Shown here: positions 43,369 to 49,074 of the stretch, in pieces | How positions within the stretch are numbered: position 1 is the stretch's first letter | Layout: every line of letters begins with the position of its first letter | Source: Verrucomicrobiota bacterium | Lineage (GTDB): Bacteria; Verrucomicrobiota; Verrucomicrobiia; Limisphaerales; SIBE01 | DNA length: 49,074 nucleotides | NCBI GenBank assembly: GCA_016871535.1 | Contig: VHCZ01000014.1 | Coordinates: 1-49,074 of the forward strand | Reading direction: 5' to 3' | Notes under the pieces: model-generated | Databases searched by the model: none | What the model was told of the DNA's origin: nothing | What the model saw: only the letters and a program-made list of their open reading frames with translations | Translations under genes and position numbers: made by a program

Positions 43369-43998
43369 TCACATTGTCCCGAACTGCCGATCCCCCGCGT
43401 CGCCCAGCCCCGGCACGATGTAGTTTCTGGCGTCCAGGTGACTGTCGAGTGCGGCCAGGTGGATAGGCACGTCGGGATGGACGCCCTGCAACCGGGCGAC
43501 GCCTTCCGGCGCTGCGATCAGGGCCATGAACTTGATCCGGCTCACGCCCACGCGCTTCAAAATTGAGATCGCCTCCGTCGCGGAACCGCCGGTGGCCAGC
43601 ATGGGATCGACGACAATTGCCAGGTCGATATGCGCCGGGGACGGCAGCTTGTTGTAGTAGATCACGGGCTGGCAGGTGTCATGGTCGCGGTAAAGTCCGA
43701 GGTGCCAGACACAGGCATTGGGGACCATATCCAGCAACGCCTCGGCCATGCCCAGGCCGGCGCGAAGAATAGGAATCAATCCAATCGTGCCGGAAATCTG
43801 GTGAGCCGTGCATTCCGCGAGCGGCGTTCGCACGGTCAACGGCGCCAGCTTCAAGTCCTGAGTCGCCTCGTAAAACAGGAGGCGAGAAATCTCGCGCACC
43901 AAAGCGCGGAAGGAGTTGGGATCGGTCCCCTGGTCCCGCAGCAACGCCAGCTTGTGCAGCAAGAGCGGGTGGCGGCTGATATGAACGTTTGGGTCCAT
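43369..43998 (-). CDS. upp: Uracil phosphoribosyltransferase
   Basis: 209 residues, the usual size. It joins uracil and PRPP to make UMP. The PRPP-binding loop is VVDPMLATGGSATEAI, with GTIGLIPILRAGLGMAEALL and YYNKLPS upstream, and the uracil-binding C-terminus YIVPGLGDAGDRQFGT. ATG 43998 overlaps the stop of the cytidine deaminase gene by one base (TGATG), which fixes the start and indicates coupling. A longer frame to 44490 is antisense noise. Confidence 0.97.
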   Translation of the reverse strand: MDPNVHISRHPLLLHKLALLRDQGTDPNSFRALVREISRLLFYEATQDLKLAPLTVRTPLAECTAHQISGTIGLIPILRAGLGMAEALLDMVPNACVWHLGLYRDHDTCQPVIYYNKLPSPAHIDLAIVVDPMLATGGSATEAISILKRVGVSRIKFMALIAAPEGVARLQGVHPDVPIHLAALDSHLDARNYIVPGLGDAGDRQFGTM

Positions 43999-44417
43999 CA
44001 CACAGCTCCGGGTCCGGCGGCTCCGATCGAATCCGCGTCGAAGGGATGCGGGAACAAATCCTTCAGCCAATGCCGCGCGGTCTGGGCCTGGAGATTGCCC
44101 AGGATGACTTCCAAGTTGCCGCAAAATTCCCACAGCAATTGCCGGCACGCTCCGCACGGCGGCGTGGGTTGCTCGGTGTCGGCCACGATCCCGATGCGGA
44201 CGAAATGCCGGTGGCCTTCCGAAATGGCTTTGAGCAAGGCCACGCGCTCCGCGCACACCGTCAAACCGTAAGTTGTGTTCTCCACATTGCAGCCGGTGAT
44301 GATCTGGCAATCGGCAGTTTCCAGCGCGGCGCCGACCTGAAACATAGAAAACGGCGCGTGCGCCTTCAAGCGCGCTGCGCGCGCCGCATCGAGCAACCTG
44401 GCGAACGTGTCGTTCAT
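43998..44417 (-). CDS. cdd: Cytidine deaminase
   Basis: 139 residues; deaminates cytidine or deoxycytidine to uridine or deoxyuridine with zinc. The catalytic site is TVCAERVALLKA (zinc Cys and catalytic Glu) with PCGACRQLLWEF giving the other two cysteines; the substrate loop is FQVGAAL...CNVENTTYGL. It is the middle gene of a salvage set: phosphorylase, deaminase, uracil phosphoribosyltransferase, all on the minus strand, although a family D repeat lies between the phosphorylase and this gene. Confidence 0.96.
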   Translation of the reverse strand: MNDTFARLLDAARAARLKAHAPFSMFQVGAALETADCQIITGCNVENTTYGLTVCAERVALLKAISEGHRHFVRIGIVADTEQPTPPCGACRQLLWEFCGNLEVILGNLQAQTARHWLKDLFPHPFDADSIGAAGPGAV

Positions 44418-44441
44418 CGATCCTCAATCCAGACTGGCGAG

Positions 44442-44591
44442 GGGGAGCGCGCGCGCCTCGCGTGCCGTGATTGGCGCCCCCGCCGACCACACTCTTCGAT
44501 CCGCAAAAGCAATCGTTTGGTGAGACAGTCTTTCCGATGTTCCGACCGGCGAGGGCGCCGGTCGGAACACGCGAGGGCGCGTGTGCTCCCC
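44442..44591. repeat. Family D palindromic repeat, copy 4
   Basis: GGGGAGCGCGCGCG to CGCGTGTGCTCCCC. It occupies nearly the whole gap between the phosphorylase stop and the cdd start, and so sits inside a probable operon. Confidence 0.9.
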
Positions 44592-44594
44592 AGC

Positions 44595-45899
44595 TTAAAC
44601 GACCGTCTCGAGAATGAGCGCCTTTCGCGGCGGCGCTTCCTCTTCGATCCGGCAGGCATTACGAAGGAGGGCCAGGGCGGCGTCAAGCCGCGAGGCGTCG
44701 CGATAGTGCAATTCCAGAATCGGCTCATCGGTCTTTACGCGGTCCCCTGGTTTTCGCAGCACGATGGCCCCCACAGCCGGATCAATGGCATCTTCCGCGC
44801 GTTCTCGTCCGGCGCCGAGAGTCATCGCGGCCCGCCCGACCCGCTCAGCGTCCAGCTCGTGCACGAACCCGGTGCGATCAGCCTTGAGGTGCGCTCGAAA
44901 CGGGGCAATCGGCAAGCGAGCGGAATCGTCAGCAATCCGGCCATCACCACCTTGCTGTTCGATCATCTGGCGGAACTTTTCCAAAGCACGTCCTGACACC
45001 AGAGCGTCCCGGATCATCCTCTCTGCCACCTTGTCGCTGGCGGCGGCTCCGCTCTGGCGAAGCATTCGCGCCGCCAGCGAAATCGAGAGCGCTTCCAAAT
45101 CCGCCGAGCCTCTCCCTTTCAGAGTTTCTAACACCTCGATCACTTCCAGCGAATTCCCGACGGCCCGGCCCAGTGGCGCGTCCATGGAAGTCAGAAGCGC
45201 TTCGGTCTTCACGCCGTTAGCGTGGCCGATGGCGACCAGGGACTCGGCCAACTCGCGTGCCTCGCTCCGATTTTTCATGAACGCTCCGAGGCCGCATTTC
45301 ACGTCCAGGACGAGGGCACTGATCCCTTCCGCGATTTTCTTGCTCATGATGGAAGCGGAGATGAGCGGGATACTGTCCACGGTCGCGGTCACGTCACGCA
45401 GGGCATAAAGCTTCTTGTCGGCCGGCGCGATTTCGGCCGTTTGACCGATCATGGCGCAGCCAACTTTGGCCAGTGCCTGGCGAAACTCCGGCAGAGATAA
45501 CCCGACGCGAAAGCCAGGGATCGCCTCCAATTTGTCGAGCGTGCCCCCGGTATGGCCGAGGCCGCGTCCGGAAATCATGGGAACAAGCACGCCGCACGCG
45601 GCCACAAGAGGAACGATGACCAACGAAGTCTTGTCGCCCACCCCGCCCGTGCTGTGTTTGTCCGCTTTCGCCCCGGGCAATTCCGGCCAATCCAGCCGCA
45701 CCCCGGAGCGAACCATGGCGCCGGTCAACCAGGCCGTCTCCTCCGGCGTCATCCCGCGCCAGCGGATCGCCATGAGCATGGCCGAAAGCTGGTAGTCGGG
45801 CCACGCGCCGGACGTCGCGCCGGAAACAAAGGCGTCGATTTCCTGCGCGTCCAACGCCAGTCCGTCGCGCTTCTTGCGAATGAGATCAACAGCTCGCAT
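44595..45899 (-). CDS. Pyrimidine-nucleoside/thymidine phosphorylase
   Basis: 434 residues. Cleaves uridine, thymidine or deoxyuridine with phosphate to base and (deoxy)ribose 1-phosphate. The family signature SGRGLGHTGGTLDKLEAIPG is intact, with KHSTGGVGDKTSLVIVPLVA phosphate-binding loop, KKLYALRDVTATVDSIPLI and a C-terminal alpha/beta domain. The sequence does not decide between deoA and pdp, so no symbol is given. It starts ATG 45899 and with cdd and upp forms a complete route from cytidine or uridine to UMP. Confidence 0.95.
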   Translation of the reverse strand: MRAVDLIRKKRDGLALDAQEIDAFVSGATSGAWPDYQLSAMLMAIRWRGMTPEETAWLTGAMVRSGVRLDWPELPGAKADKHSTGGVGDKTSLVIVPLVAACGVLVPMISGRGLGHTGGTLDKLEAIPGFRVGLSLPEFRQALAKVGCAMIGQTAEIAPADKKLYALRDVTATVDSIPLISASIMSKKIAEGISALVLDVKCGLGAFMKNRSEARELAESLVAIGHANGVKTEALLTSMDAPLGRAVGNSLEVIEVLETLKGRGSADLEALSISLAARMLRQSGAAASDKVAERMIRDALVSGRALEKFRQMIEQQGGDGRIADDSARLPIAPFRAHLKADRTGFVHELDAERVGRAAMTLGAGRERAEDAIDPAVGAIVLRKPGDRVKTDEPILELHYRDASRLDAALALLRNACRIEEEAPPRKALILETVV

Positions 45900-45910
45900 G
45901 GCATCGAAAG

Positions 45911-45935
45911 TAGGGCAGGCATCCTGCCTGCCTAT
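45911..45935. repeat. Family G short palindrome
   Basis: GTAGGGCAGGCATCCTGCCTGCC, 12 bases 5' of the phosphorylase start codon. Confidence 0.85.
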
Positions 45936-45948
45936 TCGTTTCCAGCAT

Positions 45949-46121
45949 TACTGCTTGGTCCGCGGGATGGACGACAAAGCTCGTATCGCAGAGTTGCACT
46001 CTGCCGTATCGCAGATTTGTATTCTGCGGGCGTCTCCCAGTCCGAGCACGCTGGGACTTGCCGGCGCCCTGCCGATTGGAAATCGGCGATACCGCAGATT
46101 GAAAATCTGTTGCGCTACACG
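45949..46121. repeat. Family F hairpin-array repeat, copy 2 (inverted)
   Basis: Hairpins GCAGAGTTGCACTCTGC, GCAGATTTGTATTCTGC (one mismatch), GCCGATTGGAAATCGGC and GCAGATTGAAAATCTG, with the same TCCCAG...CTGGGA stem and linkers as copy 1. Confidence 0.9.
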
Positions 46122-46189
46122 TCACTGATAAACTTGTGGATGCGCTGCCCGCGCTCCTTTCGCGAGTTGTATCAGTGATCGCGTCCACG

Positions 46190-46362
46190 TAGCGCAGAGT
46201 TGCACTCTGCCGTATCGCAGATTTGGAATCTGCGGCACGGCGGCCAATCCGGTGCGGCCGGGCGAGTTTGTCCCGCCGCCGACTACAAGTCGGCGATACG
46301 GCAGATTGAAAATCTGCGCTACGGTTCTCCGGTCGATCTGTCGTCAATCCCACGGTCTGCAC
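46190..46362. repeat. Family F hairpin-array repeat, copy 3 (inverted)
   Basis: Hairpins GCAGAGTTGCACTCTGC, GCAGATTTGGAATCTGC, GCCGACTACAAGTCGGC and GCAGATTGAAAATCTGC. The right flank GGTCGATCTGTCGTCAATCC matches the left flank of copy 1 in inverse. The centre differs from copies 1 and 2. Confidence 0.9.
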
Positions 46363-46576
46363 AGTAACCCAGAGGCGCAAGGGCTGCGTCGTAAAAGGCG
46401 GCCGAGCGTATGAGGTCAACTACAGCGAAGAAGAGATGGTGCAGCATGGACATGAAATCTCGTTCGCCTCCGTGCCTCCGCATGTGGCTCGTGGTCGATG
46501 TTCCATCGCCGGCGCATCCGTTCGCTGGGCTAATCTGACGCTTGAGGGAGGCAGGCTGGAAGCCTGCCCTACTTTG
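46363..46576. other. Spacer with a family G palindrome
   Basis: No gene is recognisable. A family G unit (GAGGCAGGCTGGAAGCCTGCCC, 46547-46573) ends directly before the stop codon of the metallo-hydrolase gene and may act as its terminator. Confidence 0.5.
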
Positions 46577-47644
46577 TCAGTTTGCGTCGGGGCGGTTCGT
46601 GCGGGGGCCAGTGCGCAGCGGGGGAGGCGTGGTGTCGCGCGCCACGTCGTAGCCGTGATCGTGCGCGTGCTCCCGATGCTGCTCCAGCCGGGCGGCGGCG
46701 GGTTGAAACGGCTTCCCGCCCATTTCCACGTACACCTTCTCCACCTGCGCCGTGAAAAAGCTCCCGACGTATCGGGCGATCTGCTTGTTCTGCTGAAGCG
46801 CCGCTTTGATCTTGTCCACCGCCGCTTTCACTTCTTCGGGTTTCTTTTTCGCGTATCTCTTGACCTCCTTGCGCAGCTCGGTGAAGAACGCGATTTGATC
46901 GTCGAGGACATTCGCGCCGCCCATCGGGCCGTGTCCCGGACACACGATGTTCGCGCCGAGTTTCTTCGCGGCTTCCAGGGTCTTGATCCATTGGCCGGAA
47001 TCCCCGTCGCCCATGTAGTTGAACGGCCCGTTCACGCACGCGTCGCCGGTGAACAGAATCTTCTCTTTGGGAAGCCACGCGAAGCCGTCGCCGTGCGTGT
47101 GCGCGACGCCGAAGTGCACGAGTTCCACGCGGTGTTTGCCGTCGTCGAAGATCATGTCCTTGCGAAAGAGCAGCGTCGGAGGTTTCAGTTTCGACGCGGC
47201 CACGTCCTTGCGGTCCCTGGCGGCCTCCTCCCACCGCCCCGGCTTGTTGCCGTAATAACCCGTCTCATACTTTTTCATTTCCTCGACGACGCCGGTGTGC
47301 GCGACCGGCGTGGCGCCGTTCTCGACCCAGACCTGGTTTCCGTAAGCGTGATCGCCGTGGTGATGCGTATCGAACGCGAAACGGATCGGCTTGCTGGTCA
47401 TCGCGCGGATTTTGGGAATGATCTCCTGCGCGCCCGAAGGAAAATTCCCGTCAATCACCAGGACATAATCCTCGAAAATGATCCAGCCATTGTTGCAGTG
47501 CCCTTTAGCGAGCAGATCGCCTTCGTGGAAATAAACGTCCGGAGCCACGGTTTCGACCTTGTTGATCTCGGCGCGAGATTGAAAAGGAATCGCGGCCAGA
47601 ACGCCGGCGAAGACGAATGGGAACAGTTGTTGGGGAGCTTTCAT
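46577..47644 (-). CDS. Exported metallo-beta-lactamase-fold hydrolase
   Basis: 355 residues with a signal peptide (LFPFVFAGVLAAIPFQSRA). The MBL metal site is FDTHHHGDHAYGN (H94-x-H96-x-D98-H99), with VAHTHGDGFAWLP, FTGDACVNGPF and VCPGHGPMGG giving the further His, bridging Asp and last His. It resembles periplasmic MBL-fold lactonases or cyclase-like hydrolases in architecture. A charged C-terminal extension (KKKPEEVKAAVDKIKAAL) is unlike classical beta-lactamases. ATG 47644 begins the signal peptide; ATG 47656 is an alternative. Substrate unknown. Confidence 0.87.
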   Translation of the reverse strand: MKAPQQLFPFVFAGVLAAIPFQSRAEINKVETVAPDVYFHEGDLLAKGHCNNGWIIFEDYVLVIDGNFPSGAQEIIPKIRAMTSKPIRFAFDTHHHGDHAYGNQVWVENGATPVAHTGVVEEMKKYETGYYGNKPGRWEEAARDRKDVAASKLKPPTLLFRKDMIFDDGKHRVELVHFGVAHTHGDGFAWLPKEKILFTGDACVNGPFNYMGDGDSGQWIKTLEAAKKLGANIVCPGHGPMGGANVLDDQIAFFTELRKEVKRYAKKKPEEVKAAVDKIKAALQQNKQIARYVGSFFTAQVEKVYVEMGGKPFQPAAARLEQHREHAHDHGYDVARDTTPPPLRTGPRTNRPDAN

Positions 47645-47739
47645 GCGCGGGATCATCTGGAAGTTTTTTGCCAGGGTCAAACCAGAAAGGGTCTGAGAGC
47701 CTGTCTGAGGTTCCGCCATCTTCCATCCACCCGTTTGAT

Positions 47740-47850
47740 CCCCACAAATTCAGAGCGGCCACGAATCTCGCCTCTCGGATCAATGCAGTTGGTTCGAATG
47801 TGCATGGCGTTGGTAGGGACGGATTCCACTCCGTCCCTGACGAATTCTTG
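47740..47850. repeat. Half copies of families E and B
   Basis: CCCCACAAATTCAGAGCGGCC (47740-47768) is the left arm of family E. GGTAGGGACGGATTCCACTC... (47812-47850) is half of family B, inverted. Just before them, GAGAGCCTGTCTGAGG (47695) resembles the TIR of the 34.5-kb element. Together they separate the HsdR fragment from the metallo-hydrolase gene. Confidence 0.75.
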
Positions 47851-47880
47851 TGGTGTTCCTTGAACGGAGAGATGGACGAC

Positions 47881-48101
47881 GGAAATCCAGGAGCCTCGCT
47901 GGCGCAACCGAAAGTCTTGTAGGTGTCGAGCAGATGGCGGCGCTCCCATGCGCGCGGGTCGTTGGCTTTGATGCGGGAGGGGTCAACCTTTTTGAGATAG
48001 TCCTTCGGCGTGGCGGTGAGACCAAGCTTGTAGCCGATGAAATACTCGAACACCGCGCGGCTGTGGCCGCCAATCGAGCGGTGAGCTTCGCTTCCCGCCG
48101 C
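47881..48101 (-). pseudogene. Fragment of type I restriction enzyme helicase subunit (HsdR)
   Basis: The minus strand reads SEAHRSIGGHSRAVFEYFIG, then YKLGLTATPKDYLKKVDP, then NDPRAWERRHLLDTYKTFGC. This matches the DEAH-box and following motif III region of HsdR-type helicases, with the first Asp of DEAH changed to Ser. Only about 70 residues remain; the frame then runs into repeat sequence. Upstream there is no further homologous sequence, so this is an isolated remnant of a lost R-M locus. Confidence 0.75.
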
Positions 48102-48213
48102 AGTCCAAAGTTCGAGCGGAGCTTGACGCGGGAGGAATTCCCGCTAGTCTGCGCGCCGCATTAAACCGATTCCTCTGCGGCGAAAACAGCCTTCGTCCTC
48201 ACGAATCAATTCC

Positions 48214-48219
48214 AAAGGA
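48214..48219 (+). promoter_or_regulatory. Shine-Dalgarno sequence of the FKBP gene
   Basis: AAAGGA four bases before ATG 48224, one of the clearer ribosome binding sites in the window. Confidence 0.6.
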
Positions 48220-48223
48220 ACCA

Positions 48224-48916
48224 ATGAAATCAGCGGTTATGACGGCCGCGTGCGCCTTGGTATGCAGCCTGGGTTTCGCCGCGGAAGAGAAAGGGGGGTT
48301 GAAAGACCAGAAAGACAAGGCCAGTTACTGCATCGGAATCAACATCGGCAACAGCCTGAAACAACAATCCCTCGACCTCAACCCGGAGAAGGTCGCGGCG
48401 GGAATTCGCGACGTGCTCTCCAACACGAAGCCGTTGCTCACGGAGCAGGAAATCCAGGCTACGCTCATGGAATTTCAGAAACAGGTGCTCGGCCAGCGGG
48501 CGGAGAAAGCCAAGAAAAACAAATCCGATGGAGAAGCTTTTCTGGCCGAAAACAAAAAGAAGAAAGGCGTCGAAACCTTGCCCAGCGGCTTGCAGTACTC
48601 CGTGATCACGTCTGGCAAAGGCCAAAAGCCGAAAGCCGCCGACACCGTCACCACGCACTATCGCGGCACTCTGATCGACGGCACGGAGTTCGACAGTTCC
48701 TACAAAAGCGGCGAGCCGGTGAGTTTCCCCGTTAAAGGCGTGATTCCGGGCTGGACCGAAGCGCTGCAGCTCATGCCCGTGGGATCAAAGTGGAAGTTGT
48801 TCATCCCGTCCGATCTGGCTTACGGCGAGAGCGGTCAAGGCCCGATTCCTCCCCATTCCGCGCTGATCTTCGAGATCGAATTGATCGGGATTGGCGGGGA
48901 AAGCCCCAAGCCATGA
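48224..48916 (+). CDS. Exported FKBP-type peptidyl-prolyl isomerase (Mip/FkpA-like)
   Basis: 230 residues. A signal peptide (MKSAVMTAACALVCSLGFAA) precedes an alpha-helical dimerisation domain (YCIGINIGNSLKQQSLDLNP to FLAENKKKKGVETLPSGLQY), then the FKBP domain with the DTVTTHYRGTLIDGTEFDSS opening, VIPGWTEALQLMPVGSKWKL and LAYGESGQGPIPPHSALIFE. The catalytic Tyr, Asp, Trp and Tyr positions are all kept. It assists folding of exported proteins in the periplasm. No Gly/Ala precedes the signal-peptide Cys, so a lipoprotein is not predicted. Confidence 0.95.
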   Translation: MKSAVMTAACALVCSLGFAAEEKGGLKDQKDKASYCIGINIGNSLKQQSLDLNPEKVAAGIRDVLSNTKPLLTEQEIQATLMEFQKQVLGQRAEKAKKNKSDGEAFLAENKKKKGVETLPSGLQYSVITSGKGQKPKAADTVTTHYRGTLIDGTEFDSSYKSGEPVSFPVKGVIPGWTEALQLMPVGSKWKLFIPSDLAYGESGQGPIPPHSALIFEIELIGIGGESPKP

Positions 48917-48944
48917 GAAAACAAGATCGAGCATCCCTTCCCAG

Positions 48945-49074
48945 TTAAGAGCGTGTCCGAAAATTCCGCGGGGTCCTGTTTTCGCGCCAAAGGCCGGATG
49001 GCGAGGCGCGACGAAGGAGAATATCCTCCCTGGATCTTCGACTGAGGAGCAACGAAGCCAGAAAGCGAAATCGC
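48945..49074. mobile_element. Partial, inverted copy of the TIR element, cut by the window end
   Basis: Begins TTAAGAGCGTGTCCGAAAATT, then CTGTTTTCGCGCCAAAGGCC, ACGAAGGAGAATATC and GATCTTCGACTGAGGAGCAA, all matching the right half of 34513-34784 in reverse. More diverged than the two TIRs of that copy are from each other. Confidence 0.85.

Noticed and set aside
37853-46362. Family F repeats considered as CRISPR repeats
   Set aside because: The four hairpins in each copy differ in sequence and there are no regularly sized unique spacers.
46436-47863. 475-codon plus-strand open frame
   Set aside because: Antisense to the metallo-beta-lactamase-fold gene with its complete metal site; the translation is Arg/Val/His-rich noise and includes repeat sequence.

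Overview
The window looks like chromosomal DNA of a GC-rich, Gram-negative bacterium of the Verrucomicrobiota, probably a soil or freshwater relative of Pedosphaera/Limisphaerales. That assignment is an inference. It rests on two secreted sulfatases, a prepilin-like protein with a C-terminal H-x9-DG type motif, large secreted repeat proteins ending in a VTGPW...FYRV motif, a CmcI-type enzyme in a sugar cluster, and an unusual density of palindromic interspersed repeats. No rRNA, tRNA, CRISPR array or intact IS transposase was seen.

Layout. (1) 0.2-7.8 kb, plus strand: a nucleotide-sugar and surface-glycan cluster. It holds CDP-glucose 4,6-dehydratase, a sugar C-methyltransferase, an RmlC-type epimerase, an NAD-dependent epimerase, a second methyltransferase of the same architecture, a CmcI-type protein and a GT2 glycosyltransferase. 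Two junctions are ATGA stop/start overlaps. (2) 7.9-10.8 kb, minus: a hybrid histidine kinase split by an 8-bp tandem duplication. (3) 11.4-14.2 kb, plus: a large secreted protein followed by a clear intrinsic terminator. (4) 14.6-17.9 kb, minus: an FAD/4Fe-4S/CCG oxidoreductase whose reading frame contains two blocks of interspersed repeat, both in frame. (5) 18.1-21.7 kb: a degenerate region with toxin-antitoxin debris (three PIN-toxin fragments, a Phd-like antitoxin, a DUF433 protein) and a small HNH endonuclease gene pair. (6) 21.7-31.4 kb, mostly minus: three enzymes fitting hydroxyproline catabolism (epimerase, FAD dehydrogenase, DapA-family deaminase), interleaved with two exported sulfatases and an exported SGNH hydrolase. 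(7) 31.5-34.3 kb: a CvpA-like membrane protein and a TPR lipoprotein. (8) 34.5-37.8 kb: a 272-bp element with terminal inverted repeats, a DUF362 protein, and an MlaE-type permease followed by an MlaF-like ATPase that has lost most catalytic motifs. (9) 38.2-43.0 kb: a pilin-like protein, a lamin-tail surface protein and an exported S1/P1-type nuclease whose start lies inside a repeat. (10) 43.4-45.9 kb, minus: a pyrimidine salvage set (nucleoside phosphorylase, cytidine deaminase, uracil phosphoribosyltransferase). (11) 46.6-48.9 kb: an exported metallo-beta-lactamase-fold protein, a type I restriction HsdR fragment and an exported FKBP isomerase.

The strongest theme is the repeats. At least eight unrelated palindromic families (about 30 copies) fill nearly every intergenic gap. 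Several copies sit inside protein-coding genes without breaking the frame, in the way Rickettsia palindromic elements do, and one supplies the start of a signal peptide. One family (three copies near 37.9 and 46 kb) is an array of short hairpins whose arms change in a compensating way between copies. The two ends of the window are themselves partial copies of the terminal-inverted-repeat element at 34.5 kb.
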